A stretch of DNA of 64,000 bases from DASPHG01 sp963849605 (lineage in GTDB: Bacteria; Actinomycetota; Thermoleophilia; Solirubrobacterales; Thermoleophilaceae): the NCBI GenBank assembly GCA_963849605.1, contig CAWKHX010000015.1, forward strand, positions 992,001 to 1,056,000. Direction: 5' to 3'. A program made the translations under genes and the position numbers. Under the pieces are notes generated by a model. That model made no database searches. It was not told where the DNA came from and saw only the letters and a program-made list of their open reading frames with translations. Positions 10,061-18,628 of this stretch are shown here, piece by piece (within the stretch, counting starts at the first letter, position 1; the number at the start of each line of letters is the position of its first letter).

Positions 10061-10637
10061 TTACCCTCCCGGAATTAGGGGGGTGCGGACCGACCTCCGC
10101 TTGCTACGCCGCTGCGACGTTCCACTCCGAGCAGTGGGCGGACCTTGGGGCCCCAAGGCGTCTTTCACCGCATCGATGGCCGCGTCCTCGTCGTCCGCTT
10201 CTACCGCCACCTGGTTTCGGGCGTATCCGGGCCGAAGCTGGCCGCTCGGGTCCGACCTCAGATAGCCCCTCTTCGTAGAAGATCCCAGCCTGGCTGAGTC
10301 GGAGGTGATCCACGTCCATCAGGTGTCCGAAGAAGTCGACGCGCCAGCGCCGAGGCAGCTCATGCCCATCGCGGAAGCGCGCGACTGTGTCGGTCCACTC
10401 ACCGGCTGGTTCGGGCTTGCGTGAGACGACTGAGATGGTCGCCTCCGGTTGGGCCTGGCTGACCTTGCGGGCCAGTCGCTTTCGCCTCCTCGAGATCCGT
10501 GATGACGACGCCAGTCGCGTTGGTCACAGGCTCTTGACCCGGGTCTATCCCCGTAGTACACCTCGCTCACGTTCAGCAGCAGGGTCGCACAAGGACCGAA
10601 GGACCGCGTCGGCTGAGCCGAACATTGCGCGGCGCAT
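10061..10637 (-). CDS. hypothetical protein, sixth gene of the minus operon
   Basis: The best reading starts at ATG 10637 (MRRAMFGSADAVLRSLCD), shifts frame, and continues with GVVITDLEEAKRLARKVSQA, ISVVSRKPEPAGEWTDTVAR, RWRVDFFGHLMDVDHLRLSQ, AGIFYEEG and VAVEADDEDAAIDAVKDALG. It ends at TAA 10061-10063, 4 bases from the start of the nuclease gene, which argues for coupling. The composition is soluble alpha/beta. I do not recognise the family. At least two single-base shifts make the exact protein uncertain. Confidence 0.45.
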
Positions 10638-10667
10638 CGCCGCCGACGCTGGCCGTGAGCCCCGTCC

Positions 10668-11361
10668 TCAAGCACGTCGCCGGTACCCGCGGCCGGCGGC
10701 GACATGCCAGTTGTACTCGTCGAGGTACTTGGCCAACGTCTTTTGCACTTTGTAGCCCAGGTGTCCTTGGAGGAACTGCTCGACGCCGGCCGCATCCACA
10801 GGCGACTCGTCGATCAGCCGCGTCGCCAGAGCGTGCATCTCGAACAGGAAGGTTCGATAGTCGCCCGCGACGTAGACCTTGATCTTGTTGTCCCACATCA
10901 CGAACGCCGAGGGAGCCAGCTGACCGAGGGTCTTCGAGGCACAGGCGTCTGGCTCCCAGTTGTGGAGGCCCGCCGGATGCCGCAAGGTCATTAGATCGGC
11001 ATACAGCGAACTCAGCTGGTCGATCCACTCGGGATACTCGCCCACGTACACCCCCAGGCCTTGGAGCGAGTCCAGCTCGTCCGCGTGCGCCTGGATCCAC
11101 TCCCGTAGTTGCCGCTCGGCGAGCTGCGTGCTGGAGCCGGCACTCCCATGCGTTCAAGAACTTGACCAAGTCGCGGGCGCGCGCGGCACGTTCAGCGCTG
11201 CTCTTGCCCTCGAATGAACGCAGACAGCGCAGGTACTCGTATTCCTGCCCTTTTGTCACTGCGCCGTCGTAGAAGCGCTCGCGGTAGGCCTCGAGTTCTG
11301 CCACGAATTCGTCCCAGGACAGGCGGTCCCAGCGAAGCGGCTCAGGAGGCTTGTCCGTCAC
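10668..11361 (-). CDS. hypothetical protein, fifth gene of the minus operon
   Basis: ATG 11361 opens a protein beginning MTDKPPEPLRWDRLSWDEFV with helical, charged stretches (AELEAYRERFYDGAVTKGQE, SSAERAARARDLVKFLNAWE). One shift near 11150 leads to LGVYVGEYPEWIDQLSSLYA, APSAFVMWDNKIKVYVAGDY, RTFLFEMHALATRLIDESPV and KTLAKYLDEYNWHVAAGRGY, ending at TGA 10668-10670. It is about 230 residues long and soluble. The C-terminal segment, with its conserved-looking Trp and Lys residues, could be a small enzymatic or binding domain, but I cannot assign a family. The gap to the gene before it is 54 bases, with none larger inside the operon. Confidence 0.55.
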
Positions 11362-11415
11362 GCGGTGCGTTCTCAGCGGAGTCGGGACCGACCTATCTCG
11401 AAAACCCGGGGCGGC

Positions 11416-11701
11416 TCAGTCGCCCGCGCCACGGTCGTCCTCCTCGATCTTGTCGATGCCCGGCGGCGGGAAGGGACTCTCGTCCGGTTCTGGTGCTGCC
11501 GGCTCCGGCGTGGGTTGCCTTCGGGAGGGCGCTCCCATCGGCGCGTCGCTTCTCTTCTGCCTCCGTTGCCTCCTCGACGACGCGGTCGACTTCCTTCTTC
11601 TCGGCCGGCAAGAGCCAATAACCCGTCATGATCTTCGGCTGGTCGAAGGGACTGGCCGACGGCGCCGGATCGGGTCGGTCCACGTCCATCGGCCTACTCA
11701 C
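11416..11701 (-). CDS. small proline-rich protein with PFPPPGIDKI tail
   Basis: GTG 11701 overlaps the stop of the preceding gene (GTGAGTAG). The protein reads VSRPMDVDRPDPAPSASPFD, then TGYWLLPAEKKEVDRVVEEA (a short amphipathic helix), then, after one base shift near 11520, TPEPAAPEPDESPFPPPGID and KIEEDDRGAGD before a TGA at 11416. It is about 94 residues long, acidic and mostly disordered. The end PFPPPGIDKI matches the end of its neighbour (PFPAPGIDEI), so the two are paralogues or share a docking tail. No known family. Confidence 0.55.
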
Positions 11702-11882
11702 GGTCCGTCTTCTTTCGCCGGGGAAAGTCGTCGGAGTGGTTGATCTCGTCGATGCCCGGCGCCGGGAACGGCAACATAGTCATCTCGGAGTCGTCGCCTC
11801 CGGAGGGTCCCTTGTCGGACGGCGCGCTCTTGTCCGAGCCTGCCGGGTCGTCCGGCGAGGGTGCCTGATCCTTCTCAGCCAT
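11694..11882 (-). CDS. small acidic disordered protein with PFPAPGIDEI tail
   Basis: A 62-residue intact ORF starting at ATG 11882. Its first 8 bases overlap the end of the upstream ORF (ATGGCTGA) and its stop overlaps the next start. The first 35 residues are low-complexity (Asp, Ser, Pro, Gly: SPDDPAGSDKSAPSDKGPSG), followed by MTMLPFPAPGIDEINHSDDF and a basic end. The FPxPGID motif is shared with the next gene. It is too small for a fold; a linker, inhibitor or binding peptide is possible. No family recognised. Confidence 0.55.
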   Translation of the reverse strand: MAEKDQAPSPDDPAGSDKSAPSDKGPSGGDDSEMTMLPFPAPGIDEINHSDDFPRRKKTDRE

Positions 11883-12039
11883 CTTCTCCGCCCTCGGTGT
11901 CTCGGTGAGCGGGACTCTTCCTCACCGACTCGGTCGTCGGGCTCTCGAACGGCGTGTCGGGCGGCTGGGGCTCGGCGTCGGCTGGCGGGATCGACTCCGG
12001 CTCGGGCTGCTGGGTGGTGTCTCCATCTGCAGATTGCAT
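11875..12039 (-). CDS. small proline-rich ORF or C-terminal tail of the membrane protein
   Basis: From ATG 12039 the frame reads MQSADGDTTQQPEPESIPPA, then DAEPQPPDTPFESPTTESVR and a charged end, 54 residues. It is either a third tiny acidic protein, or the cytoplasmic tail of the membrane protein at 12038-12556 joined through a missing base. A TGATG arrangement at 12037-12041 (stop of one frame, start of this one) favours a separate coupled gene. The composition resembles the next two small proteins, but the FPxPGID motif is absent. Confidence 0.4.
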   Translation of the reverse strand: MQSADGDTTQQPEPESIPPADAEPQPPDTPFESPTTESVRKSPAHRDTEGGEDG

Positions 12040-12556
12040 CAACGGCGAGGATAGCCCCGAAAAGAGCGAGTGTGCCGATACCGACGAGAAGGGCAATGTA
12101 GGCGTGGCCGAGAGCCCTCGCCTTGGCGGAGTTTCGCTGCCGATCCTTGGCCAAGGCGATCGCCAGCCCGCGCAGGATCTCGCCCTCCGCCATGTGCTTC
12201 TCGCGCGAGATGTAGTCCCAGGTCGGGTACTTCTCGATGTCGCTGATCGCGATGGCGGCTCCCTCCTGTGGGACTAGCACCTTCGTAATTGCGATGACCA
12301 GGCAGACGACCAACGCGGCCATCGCCACGCCGAAAGCGGCACCGCCTGCCGCCGTCGCCCAGTCGGACGGGTTCTCGTCGAGGGCGACCTTCCCGACGGC
12401 GGCGCTGATCGAGATGATGATCCCGACGAACCCGGAGAGGCCGCCGGCACGTGTATTGAAGCTCTGCTCGCGAACGTCTTCGGCGGAGAGATAATCGCCG
12501 ACGGCATCTAGGAGGGCGGCGACCGTGTCCGCTCGGATTGCTTTCTCCGACGCCAC
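12038..12556 (-). CDS. three-helix membrane protein, first gene of the minus operon
   Basis: GTG 12556 starts VASEKAIRADTVAALLDAVG, a helical N-terminus of about 45 residues. Three membrane segments follow: FVGIIISISAAVGKVAL near residue 50, FGVAMAALVVCLVIAITKVL near 80, and IALLVGIGTLALFGAILAV near 155. A charged cytoplasmic-type loop (ISDIEKYPTWDYISREKHMA) separates the second from the third. The layout resembles SLATT-like or other small membrane proteins that accompany defence genes, but no family was firmly recognised. The C-terminus is uncertain by one base. It has its own leaderless promoter and is divergent from the TIR-like gene. Confidence 0.6.
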
Positions 12557-12658
12557 AGGCGCACCGTACCGCCCGGTACAGAATCGCCCGCTGCACCGGC
12601 GGCGCTGCGCGCGTTCCGTACACGTCCCGCCATCCGCCTGACCTGCCATCCTCGCGCG
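12557..12658 (+). promoter_or_regulatory. divergent promoter region with perfect inverted repeat
   Basis: The 102 bases between the two divergent operons contain GTACC-GCCC-GGTAC (12566-12579), a perfect 5-base-arm inverted repeat that overlaps the minus-strand -10 box. A repressor bound there could control the membrane-protein operon and possibly both directions. For the plus strand, CATCCT sits 6 bases before GTG 12659. Confidence 0.4.
12563..12568 (-). promoter_or_regulatory. -10 box TACGGT for the minus operon
   Basis: Read on the minus strand, TACGGT lies 6 bases before GTG 12556, giving a leaderless start. It overlaps one arm of the inverted repeat at 12566-12579. Confidence 0.5.
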
Positions 12659-13040
12659 GTGGCGACCCGAGTCTTCATCAGCTTCGACTACGACCACGAC
12701 GTTACGCTGCGGGACTTCTTGGTCGGCCAGGCCAAGCTCGAGGACTCGCCCTTTACGATCGCCGATTCGTGAGTCAAGAGTATTCACCGGGGGTCGGAAA
12801 GAAGGTCCGTGAGCGGATCCGGCGAGTTGACCAGGTGGCAGTCATCTGCGGCCACCACACTGATACTGCAACTGGCATCTGGCTGAAGTGCGGATCGCGC
12901 GCGACGAGCAGAAGCCCTACTTCTTGCTCAAGGGCTACAAGACCGGCGCCGCCAAGAAGCCCAAGTCTGCCCTCTCGACCGACAGTATCTACACCTGGAC
13001 ATGGGACAACCTGAAGAAGCTGATCGCGGGCGGGAGGTAA
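12659..13040 (+). CDS. TIR-like domain protein (DUF1863/ThsB-like)
   Basis: GTG 12659 starts VATRVFISFDYDHDVTLRDF, the N-terminal strand and SFDYDHD motif typical of the MTH538/DUF1863 TIR-like family, which includes ThsB of Thoeris defence. After a shift near 12770 it continues GKKVRERIRRVDQVAVICG, HHTDTATG, IARDEQKPYFLLKGY, and ends IYTWTWDNLKKLIAGGR at TAA 13038. These are the expected C-terminal features. It is about 127 residues long, a single domain. Such proteins act as NAD-using signal producers or sensors; the precise reaction here is inferred. It begins a plus-strand row with a membrane protein directly behind it. Confidence 0.75.
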
Positions 13041-13072
13041 CGTCCTCGGGCGAGAAGCTGCCCGAGGGCTAC

Positions 13073-13475
13073 GTGGAGATCTACAAGCTCTTCGTCGAGA
13101 TGACCGACCGCATCTCGGCCCGCAGAGCGGTGGCGAGTAGTTTCTTCCTGACAGCACAGTCCGCGCTCGTAGTGCTTATCGGCGTCGTCTCGAAGAACGA
13201 TTGGGTCTTTGCCATCCCAGGGACTTTTTGTAGCCGTCGCCTGGTTGCTTCAACTAAGGAGCTACGGCCTTCTGAACAACGCGAGGTTCCAGGTCATCCA
13301 CGCGATGGAACAGCAACTTCCCGCAGCTCCGTACACGGGCCGGTGGGCGATCCTGAAACCAGAGCTGCCCCGGGGCTGGCGGGAGCGGTACACCGAGTTG
13401 GGAGTGCTGGAATGGATAGTCCCCATCGTCTTCGCTCTGATCTTCGTCGGGGTCTTGGCTGCCGAGGTCTTATGA
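13073..13475 (+). CDS. RipA-like small membrane protein
   Basis: The frame reads LPEGYVEIYKLFVEMTDRIS, ARRAVASSFFLTAQSALVVL (membrane segment 1), then, after one shift near 13220, GLFVAVAWLLQLRSYGLLNN (segment 2), ARFQVIHAMEQQLPAAPYTG and LEWIVPIVFALIFVGVLAAE (segment 3). This matches small bacterial membrane proteins named RipA-family octameric membrane proteins. GTG 13073 is the first start in frame, but coding sense seems to begin about 10 codons earlier, right after GGGAGG and the TIR stop, so the true start may be hidden by an indel. Its TGA overlaps the next ATG. By analogy with TIR-plus-membrane pairs it may be the effector (inference). Confidence 0.65.
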
Positions 13476-13769
13476 CGTATATCGACGAGCTAGCTGCGGC
13501 CATCAAGGCGGAGGTACAAGGGCCTTCTCCCCGAGGAGGGCAACGTTGATGATCTGTTTCGGATTTACGCGCTTCTCGCTCGAGTCAAGGGTCAGCGGGT
13601 GACAGGGGAGGATGTTCACGACGCATGGGCTGTCTGGATGTTGCGCCAGGACTCCGACCACGCGTCGGTAAAGCCGTTCGAGGAGTTGGATCCCTCGACG
13701 CGTCGCGAGGATGGGCCGTTCGTCGAGGCGATCCGCAAAGCAGCGGGAGCTTCGACCCGCCCCGTTTGA
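13472..13769 (+). CDS. DUF7701-like small protein
   Basis: ATG 13472 overlaps the previous stop (ATGA). The protein reads MTYIDELAAAIKAEV, shifts one base, then LLPEEGNVDDLFRIYALLAR, VTGEDVHDAWAVWMLRQDSD and PFEELDPSTRREDGPFVEAI, ending at TGA 13767. It is about 98 residues, all helical, and resembles a small conserved actinobacterial family (DUF7701) of unknown function. Tight coupling to the membrane protein suggests a shared role. Confidence 0.6.
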
Positions 13770-13892
13770 GGTCTGGCTGGCTTGAGACTGTGCCCCGGCT
13801 GGCGCGTCCGGCTCGGGGTCGGGTCGCGCTGGTCAGGCACGCTTCGATCGACCAGCTGTGCGGACGTCGATCCGATTGTCTAGAACTCCTGG

Positions 13893-14753
13893 GTGGCAAC
13901 GTTTCGCGCGCAGTTCCACGAGAGACAATTCGAGTTCTGCGCAAACGCGGATCTGGTCCAGACGATCGGCGCTTTGATCGCCGGCTACATCCCCGGCATT
14001 CCCTCGCCACAGCAGGAGGCGGACCTCGGATGGGATGCCCAAGTTGCGATGCCGGCGTAGGACTCACCTATCTCCTCCAGTACAAAGTCAGCCGGTACAC
14101 CACAAAGCTCGCGGGCGGGAATTCGAAGTTCTGGCATGCACATGGCCAGCCGTACTACCGATTCCCCCTTCACGTCGACAGATTCGGCGATTACACGCAG
14201 CACCAGCTTTTGCTTGACGCTGCTGCCCTCGGCGTGGAGCCGGTGTACTGCGCACCTCGGTTTTTCGAGACACGAGAGTTGGTCGCAGCACTCCAGGGCG
14301 GAGCGGTGATTTTGCGCTCAGAACTCATACCGGTTACGTCGCTGGGACCAGTCGCAAGCGATCAACCGCATAGCGTGACCTATCCCGCTGATCGGTCTGC
14401 CGGGCCGCCACAGGTGCACTCACAGCCCAGGCGCGGGCGACGGCTCGAGCGCCTCGGCGACGAAGACGGCCAAACTCGCGTAAGTCTTGATGAATCCCTG
14501 TTTTATGAACTCTCAGGCACGGGTCGTCGAGAGACGACGTCGCTTGGATACTGAGCGACTCGATCGTCACCTGGATAGTGACAATCTCCGGGAGGCCGAC
14601 CAGGGCCTAATGCGCGATGCGCTCGAGCTCCCATACACACCGCGGGGACGAAGACGGATCCGGGCTGAGGATCCGCGTGCTGCTGCGTATCTAGAGGCCG
14701 CGGCAACCGTCGAGGACGCGCTCGGCGCAACCCTCGTCGTAGTTCCGCTGTAA
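13893..14753 (+). CDS. hypothetical protein with possible PD-(D/Q)XK core
   Basis: GTG 13893 starts VATFRAQFHERQFEFCANAD. It continues IPSPQQEADLGWDAQVAMP, shifts, then LTYLLQYKVSRYTTKLAGG, HAHGQPYYRFPLHVDRFGDY, TQHQLLLDAAALGVEPVYCA and LRSELIPVTSLGPV. The D of LGWDA and the Q-x-K of LLQYK are spaced like the catalytic D...QxK of some PD-(D/E)XK nucleases, an inference. The end is unclear; plausible coding continues in other frames to TAA 14751-14753 (ATVEDALGATLVVVPL). I do not recognise a named family. It lies between the DUF7701-like and cyclase-like genes on the same strand. Confidence 0.45.
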
Positions 14754-14837
14754 TGCGGATCGCACCGCCTTTTCTGCCTGCCGGAGTGTCTCGCTTCGGC
14801 TGATGCCCCAGGGCATCGTCTCGACAAGAATGACCGA

Positions 14838-15708
14838 ATGGCACACCGGATCGTCGCCTTCGTTGACGTCCTCGGCTTCAAGTCTCTCGTCGAGAACGTT
14901 CCGCACCCTGAGTTAGTCGAGATCTACCGCGGGCTTCAAGTCGCAGCGCGACTGCAGACCACTCGCCCGGTGTTTCCTGAGGATCATCGCCGATTCGATT
15001 CGGACCCGTACTACGAAGACCACGAGGTATCGCGACAACGCGTCGCCAACGTCATCATCGCTAGCGACAGTATCGTCGTCTATTCGGCCGGAGATGATTA
15101 CGCAGACGCTCTCGCGGTCGGAGCAGCGGTCCGAGGGCTGCTCGTTCCAGGATTCCGTACGGGATCGCACTGCGCGGGGGGCTCGCGATCGGAGAGCTCG
15201 ATGAGATTGAGCTTGAGGACAACACCCTCGACGCGCAGAGCTGGACTGCGCGCTTTGGCGGGCTCGTCGGCCTAGGACTTGTTCGCGCCTACCAGCTTGA
15301 GAGTCGGTGCAATTGGAGTGGGGCGATTCTCCACCCTGATCTCGTCGCGCACCTCGATGACACCGTCTTGAGCGAGCACGAAGAGGGCCCTTCACTGCGC
15401 TTGACCTCTGCGCGGCCCATCTGGTGTTGGCGACAGAGGCTCCGCTCAAGCTTGACAAGCCCGGCGGCCACATCAGAGATCACTTATGCGAGACGCTGGG
15501 CAATCAACTGGCCCGTCATGAGGAAATCCCCAGAATGGGGCTTGAGCGAGGATCAGGTCGCTAGCGCATTCACTAGTTTCGGGCGTACCGCTCCAAGCAG
15601 CGACGTGAGGCAGAACGGAGTGAGACGATCGCCTTTATGCGGCGCGCCGACGCGGACTCGGCCGCCACGTATGCGCGGCGCCAGGGCATTCCGCGGGAAG
15701 GTTCGTAG
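14838..15708 (+). CDS. class III nucleotidyl cyclase-like protein
   Basis: ATG 14838 starts MAHRIVAFVDVLGFKSLVEN. The pattern F-x-D-x-x-GF resembles the first metal-binding strand of class III cyclases. Next come VIIASDSIVVYS (second acidic position), then after a shift LRGGLAIGELDEIE (like the R-x-GI-x-x-G strand) and GGLVGLGLVRAYQLES (like the helix ending in RLES/RMES). The C-terminal part is broken by further shifts (WAINWPV, then ETIAFMRRADADSAATYARR) and ends at TAG 15706. It is about 290 codons long. The family is widespread and poorly described. Cyclase activity is inferred from motif order only, and the usual substrate-specifying residues cannot be read with confidence. Confidence 0.5.
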
Positions 15709-15909
15709 AAACCTCGCGCCTCTCGGACGATCGGCAGCGACCCATTCTCTCCACCCGGACGGCTCGGTGGCGCGTGCCCGGTGTTAGGGCGGCAGCCGAG
15801 CCTTTGCGGCCGACTGCCTCATTCGAAGTCCCGCGGTCGAGCGGCAGCGCTAGCCGGGCACCGGACTTCGGTCCGTCACTGCGCCGTCGATGCGAGTACG
15901 CGCGCGCTG

Positions 15910-16148
15910 TTATCTGCCGGTGCGTTCGCGGTGCTTGCACCCTGGCCAGCAGCAAGGCCGACGCTGGCCTTCCTCGAGCTCCTCCTGGGTCCGGCGAATG
16001 CGGCGTTCCCGGGTCATCTCCTGCTTCGCATCCTCGACCCAGCAGATGAACTCGTTGCGGGCCAGAGGCGTGATGTCCTTCCAGGCATCGAGTGCCGCGG
16101 AGTTGGCGATCAGCGCCTCGCGCAAGTCGCCGGAAGCTCGTGCACCAC
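15910..16148 (-). CDS. YdeI/OmpD-associated family protein
   Basis: A short protein reading VVHELP, then one base shift, DLREALIANSAALDAWKDIT, PLARNEFICWVEDAKQEMTR and ERRIRRTQEELEEGQRRPCC. This is the standard C-terminal module of YdeI/OmdA-type proteins (helical, with the LARNEFICWVEDAK signature). It is about 79 residues, as in the short actinobacterial form. Start GTG 16148 is chosen as the first in the corrected frame. The function is unclear; Escherichia coli YdeI was linked to peptide resistance. It marks the right border of the defence-like island. Confidence 0.6.
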
Positions 16149-16190
16149 CCCGCCAGGCAAGGCGTGACTGCTCGCGCGGGCCAGCGTTCG

Positions 16191-17255
16191 TCAGGCCGCG
16201 GACCGGACGGGACCGCGCCGCAGCATCGTCTCGATGGAGCTCTTGTCGAGCTCGGCCGGCTCCGTGCTGGCAATGAAGTCCTCGAGCACGGAGACGAAGC
16301 GCCCGGGATCATGGTTGAAGGGAAAGTGGCCGGCGTCTTCGAAGACCTCGAGCCGGCTGTGGGGCATCAGGACGTGGGCTTCCTGCCCGTGGGCCACGGG
16401 AATGATCCGGTCTTGCTCGCCCCAGACGAGCAGAGTGGGGACGTTCTCAGAGAGATAGAGCCGGTCCCGCGCGTCGACCCGTTGCCCGGAGGGATCGATC
16501 ACGGACCGGGCGGTGTGAAGGAAGGCGTGGCGGGCGTGCGCATCGGCCAGCGAATCGAGCCCCTCGGCAATCCCTCGTACATCAGCGCCGCCTCGAATGC
16601 CGATCTTCGCCAGCGTGCGGTTGACCGCCCGGCCGGCCGACCGCGCGGCGGAGTTGAAGAGCAGCGGCATCACCAACTCCGCCCCGGGCAGGGTGGCTGC
16701 GCGGAGGACGATGTGGACTTCGTTCCCAAGCCCGCCGCTGTCTACCAACACCAGCCTCTCCAGCCGCTCCGGGAACTGGTAGGCGAACTGCATCGCGATG
16801 CCCCCTCCGAGGGAGTGGCCCACGACGGTGACGCGCTCGATGCCCAGCACGGCAAGCAGATCCCTGATCCCGCTGGCGTACGCCCCCAGGGAGTAATCAC
16901 CGCGTGGCTTGGCCGAGCGCCCGTGGCCGAGGAGGTCCGGAGCGATCACGGTGTGGCGCTCCGCCAGGGCCGGCATCACGGAATGCCAGGTCCGCGAGCT
17001 CGAGGTGATTCCGTGGACCAGGAGGACCGCAGGTCCCTGGCCCATCAGGTGATAGGTCACGGGATGGCCGTGCAGTTCCACGACCTCGGTTTCGAAGGGC
17101 GATCCCATGGGCGGTCCATAAAAGGGTGGCATGTGTCGATCGGCGAAGGCCTCGTAGCGCTCGCGGGTGCAGCCCGGTTTGGCGACCCACCGTCCATCGA
17201 AGTAGGCGGTCAAGGACCGGGTTTGACGTCTCGCTCTCACGGCTAGGCTCGCCAT
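16191..17255 (-). CDS. alpha/beta hydrolase
   Basis: An intact 354-residue alpha/beta-hydrolase. The oxyanion strand reads VLLVHGITSS near residue 80. The nucleophile elbow is VVGHSLGGGIAMQF near 145, the acid is GEQDRIIP near 290 and the histidine is DAGHFPFNHDP near 320, so the triad is complete. A lid region follows strand 6. It is probably a cytoplasmic ester or epoxide-type hydrolase with unknown substrate. The start overlaps the divergent channel gene by a few bases; a GTG 12 bases inside is an alternative. Confidence 0.85.
   Translation of the reverse strand: MASLAVRARRQTRSLTAYFDGRWVAKPGCTRERYEAFADRHMPPFYGPPMGSPFETEVVELHGHPVTYHLMGQGPAVLLVHGITSSSRTWHSVMPALAERHTVIAPDLLGHGRSAKPRGDYSLGAYASGIRDLLAVLGIERVTVVGHSLGGGIAMQFAYQFPERLERLVLVDSGGLGNEVHIVLRAATLPGAELVMPLLFNSAARSAGRAVNRTLAKIGIRGGADVRGIAEGLDSLADAHARHAFLHTARSVIDPSGQRVDARDRLYLSENVPTLLVWGEQDRIIPVAHGQEAHVLMPHSRLEVFEDAGHFPFNHDPGRFVSVLEDFIASTEPAELDKSSIETMLRRGPVRSAA
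17244..17249 (+). promoter_or_regulatory. -10 box TAGGCT for the RCK protein
   Basis: TAGGCT lies 6 bases before GTG 17256, inside the first codons of the divergent hydrolase. Confidence 0.5.
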
Positions 17256-18556
17256 GTGCTCGCCGACCCGATACTCCTCTTGGGCGAGGGCGATCTGGCC
17301 GACGAGGTGCGCGGTGCGCTCGACGACTCGACGCGGAGGTGGTTCGGCTCGTGAAGCCGAGCCAGCGCGAGGTCGCGGAGGTCTTCGAGCGGGGTGGGGT
17401 CGAGCGGGCGGTGGTCGTCTCCGACGACGATGCGTTCGCGCTGCGCATGGCGCTGATGGTTCGCGACGCCGACCCCGGCGTCGAGCTGCTCATCACGTAC
17501 TTCGATAGCGCGACCGCGGGTGAGCTCCGCGACCGGATCAAGAACTGCCGCACCGTGTCGATGGCGGGGATCGTCTCGCCGACGCTCGCCGGGCCTTGCC
17601 TGGACGAATCGCTTGGCGCGGTCAAGCTGGACGGGGGGCAGCTCATAGGCACTCGCACCGATGGTGACCGCGTCGAGGAGGTTCCGGTACAGGTTCCCGA
17701 CGCCCGCCGGATGCGCGCCCTGATCGGCGCGCTTCTGGTGCCTTACGACAAGAGCGGCGGGCTGTTGGTCTATGGAGCGCTCGGGCTCGCCGTCATCCTG
17801 CTCGTGGAGACGTTCGCGGCCGCGCTAGTGATCCCACAGGGTGTGAACGACGCGTTCTACGGCGCCGCTAAGACGCTTGTCACCGTCGATCCGAACGACA
17901 AGGTTGCCGGGGGCCCCGCATGGTTCAAGACGTTCTCCGCGGTCCTGATGCTCCTCGCCCTTGTGTTTGAGGCGTTCTTCACGGCAGGCATCGTCAATCG
18001 GCTCATCAACCGTCGGCTGACCGGGCTGGTCGGCCGAAGGGCGGTCCCACGGCGCGACCACGTCGTAGTCATCGGCATGGGTCAGGTCGGTCTTCGCCTG
18101 TCCCTCCTGCTGCGCGACGGTGGTGTCGCTGTGGTCGCTGTCGACGACCGCGAGGACGGCGAGAACGTCGGCAAGGCGCGCGAGGCCGGACTGCCGGTCG
18201 TCATCGGCCGCGGCGGGGACCCGTCTCTCCTGCGCCGGCTGTCGCTGGACCGCGCTCTGGCTCTTGCCGCGGTCACCGACAACGATCTCGAGAACCTCTC
18301 GATCGGCATGTCGGCGCTCTCGGTGCACGAGGACCTACGCGTCGTGCTGCGCGTCGGCGACGGGCGCCTGGCGAATGAGACGCGGTCGCTCTTCAAGCTC
18401 GGAATCGTGCGCGACGTGCACCGGATCGCCGCGAGCCTCATCGCCGCGCAGGCAACCGGCTCGGAGGCGTCCAGCGTCATGTGCCACGACGAAAGCATCC
18501 ATCTCGTGCACGGAGACGGGACGATCGAGGACGCGGCGATCGCCGCATCGGCCTAG
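17256..18556 (+). CDS. NAD-binding (RCK/TrkA-N) ion-channel-like membrane protein
   Basis: GTG 17256 starts VLADPILLLGEGDLADEVRG, a Rossmann strand. One base is missing near 17330, after which DAEVVRLVKPSQREVAEVFE continues. Residues 1-150 form a first nucleotide-binding domain. Two membrane segments follow (LLVYGALGLAVILLVETFAA and FSAVLMLLALVFEAFFTAGI) with a pore-like loop between them. A second TrkA-N domain begins HVVVIGMGQVGLRLSLLLRD (GxGxxG) and contains VVGRGGDPSLLRRL-type and TDNDLEN elements. The layout suggests a ligand-gated cation channel of the CASTOR/Kch type. It is about 433 residues, normal in size. Confidence 0.75.
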
Positions 18557-18628
18557 GAGGCACGGAGGAAACGGGATCGGTTGCAGCGAAGTGCAGCGAC
18601 TACTACTTCACTTCTAAGGAGGCAGGCG

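Noticed and set aside
11416..12039. Toxin-antitoxin system
   Set aside because: The overlapping small genes suggest one, but none resembles a known toxin or antitoxin fold and they are part of a longer operon.
15700..15909. tRNA-like T-arm (TTCGAAGTCC) at the edge of the island, possible attachment site
   Set aside because: No matching acceptor or anticodon arm could be folded, and no integrase or direct repeat was found.
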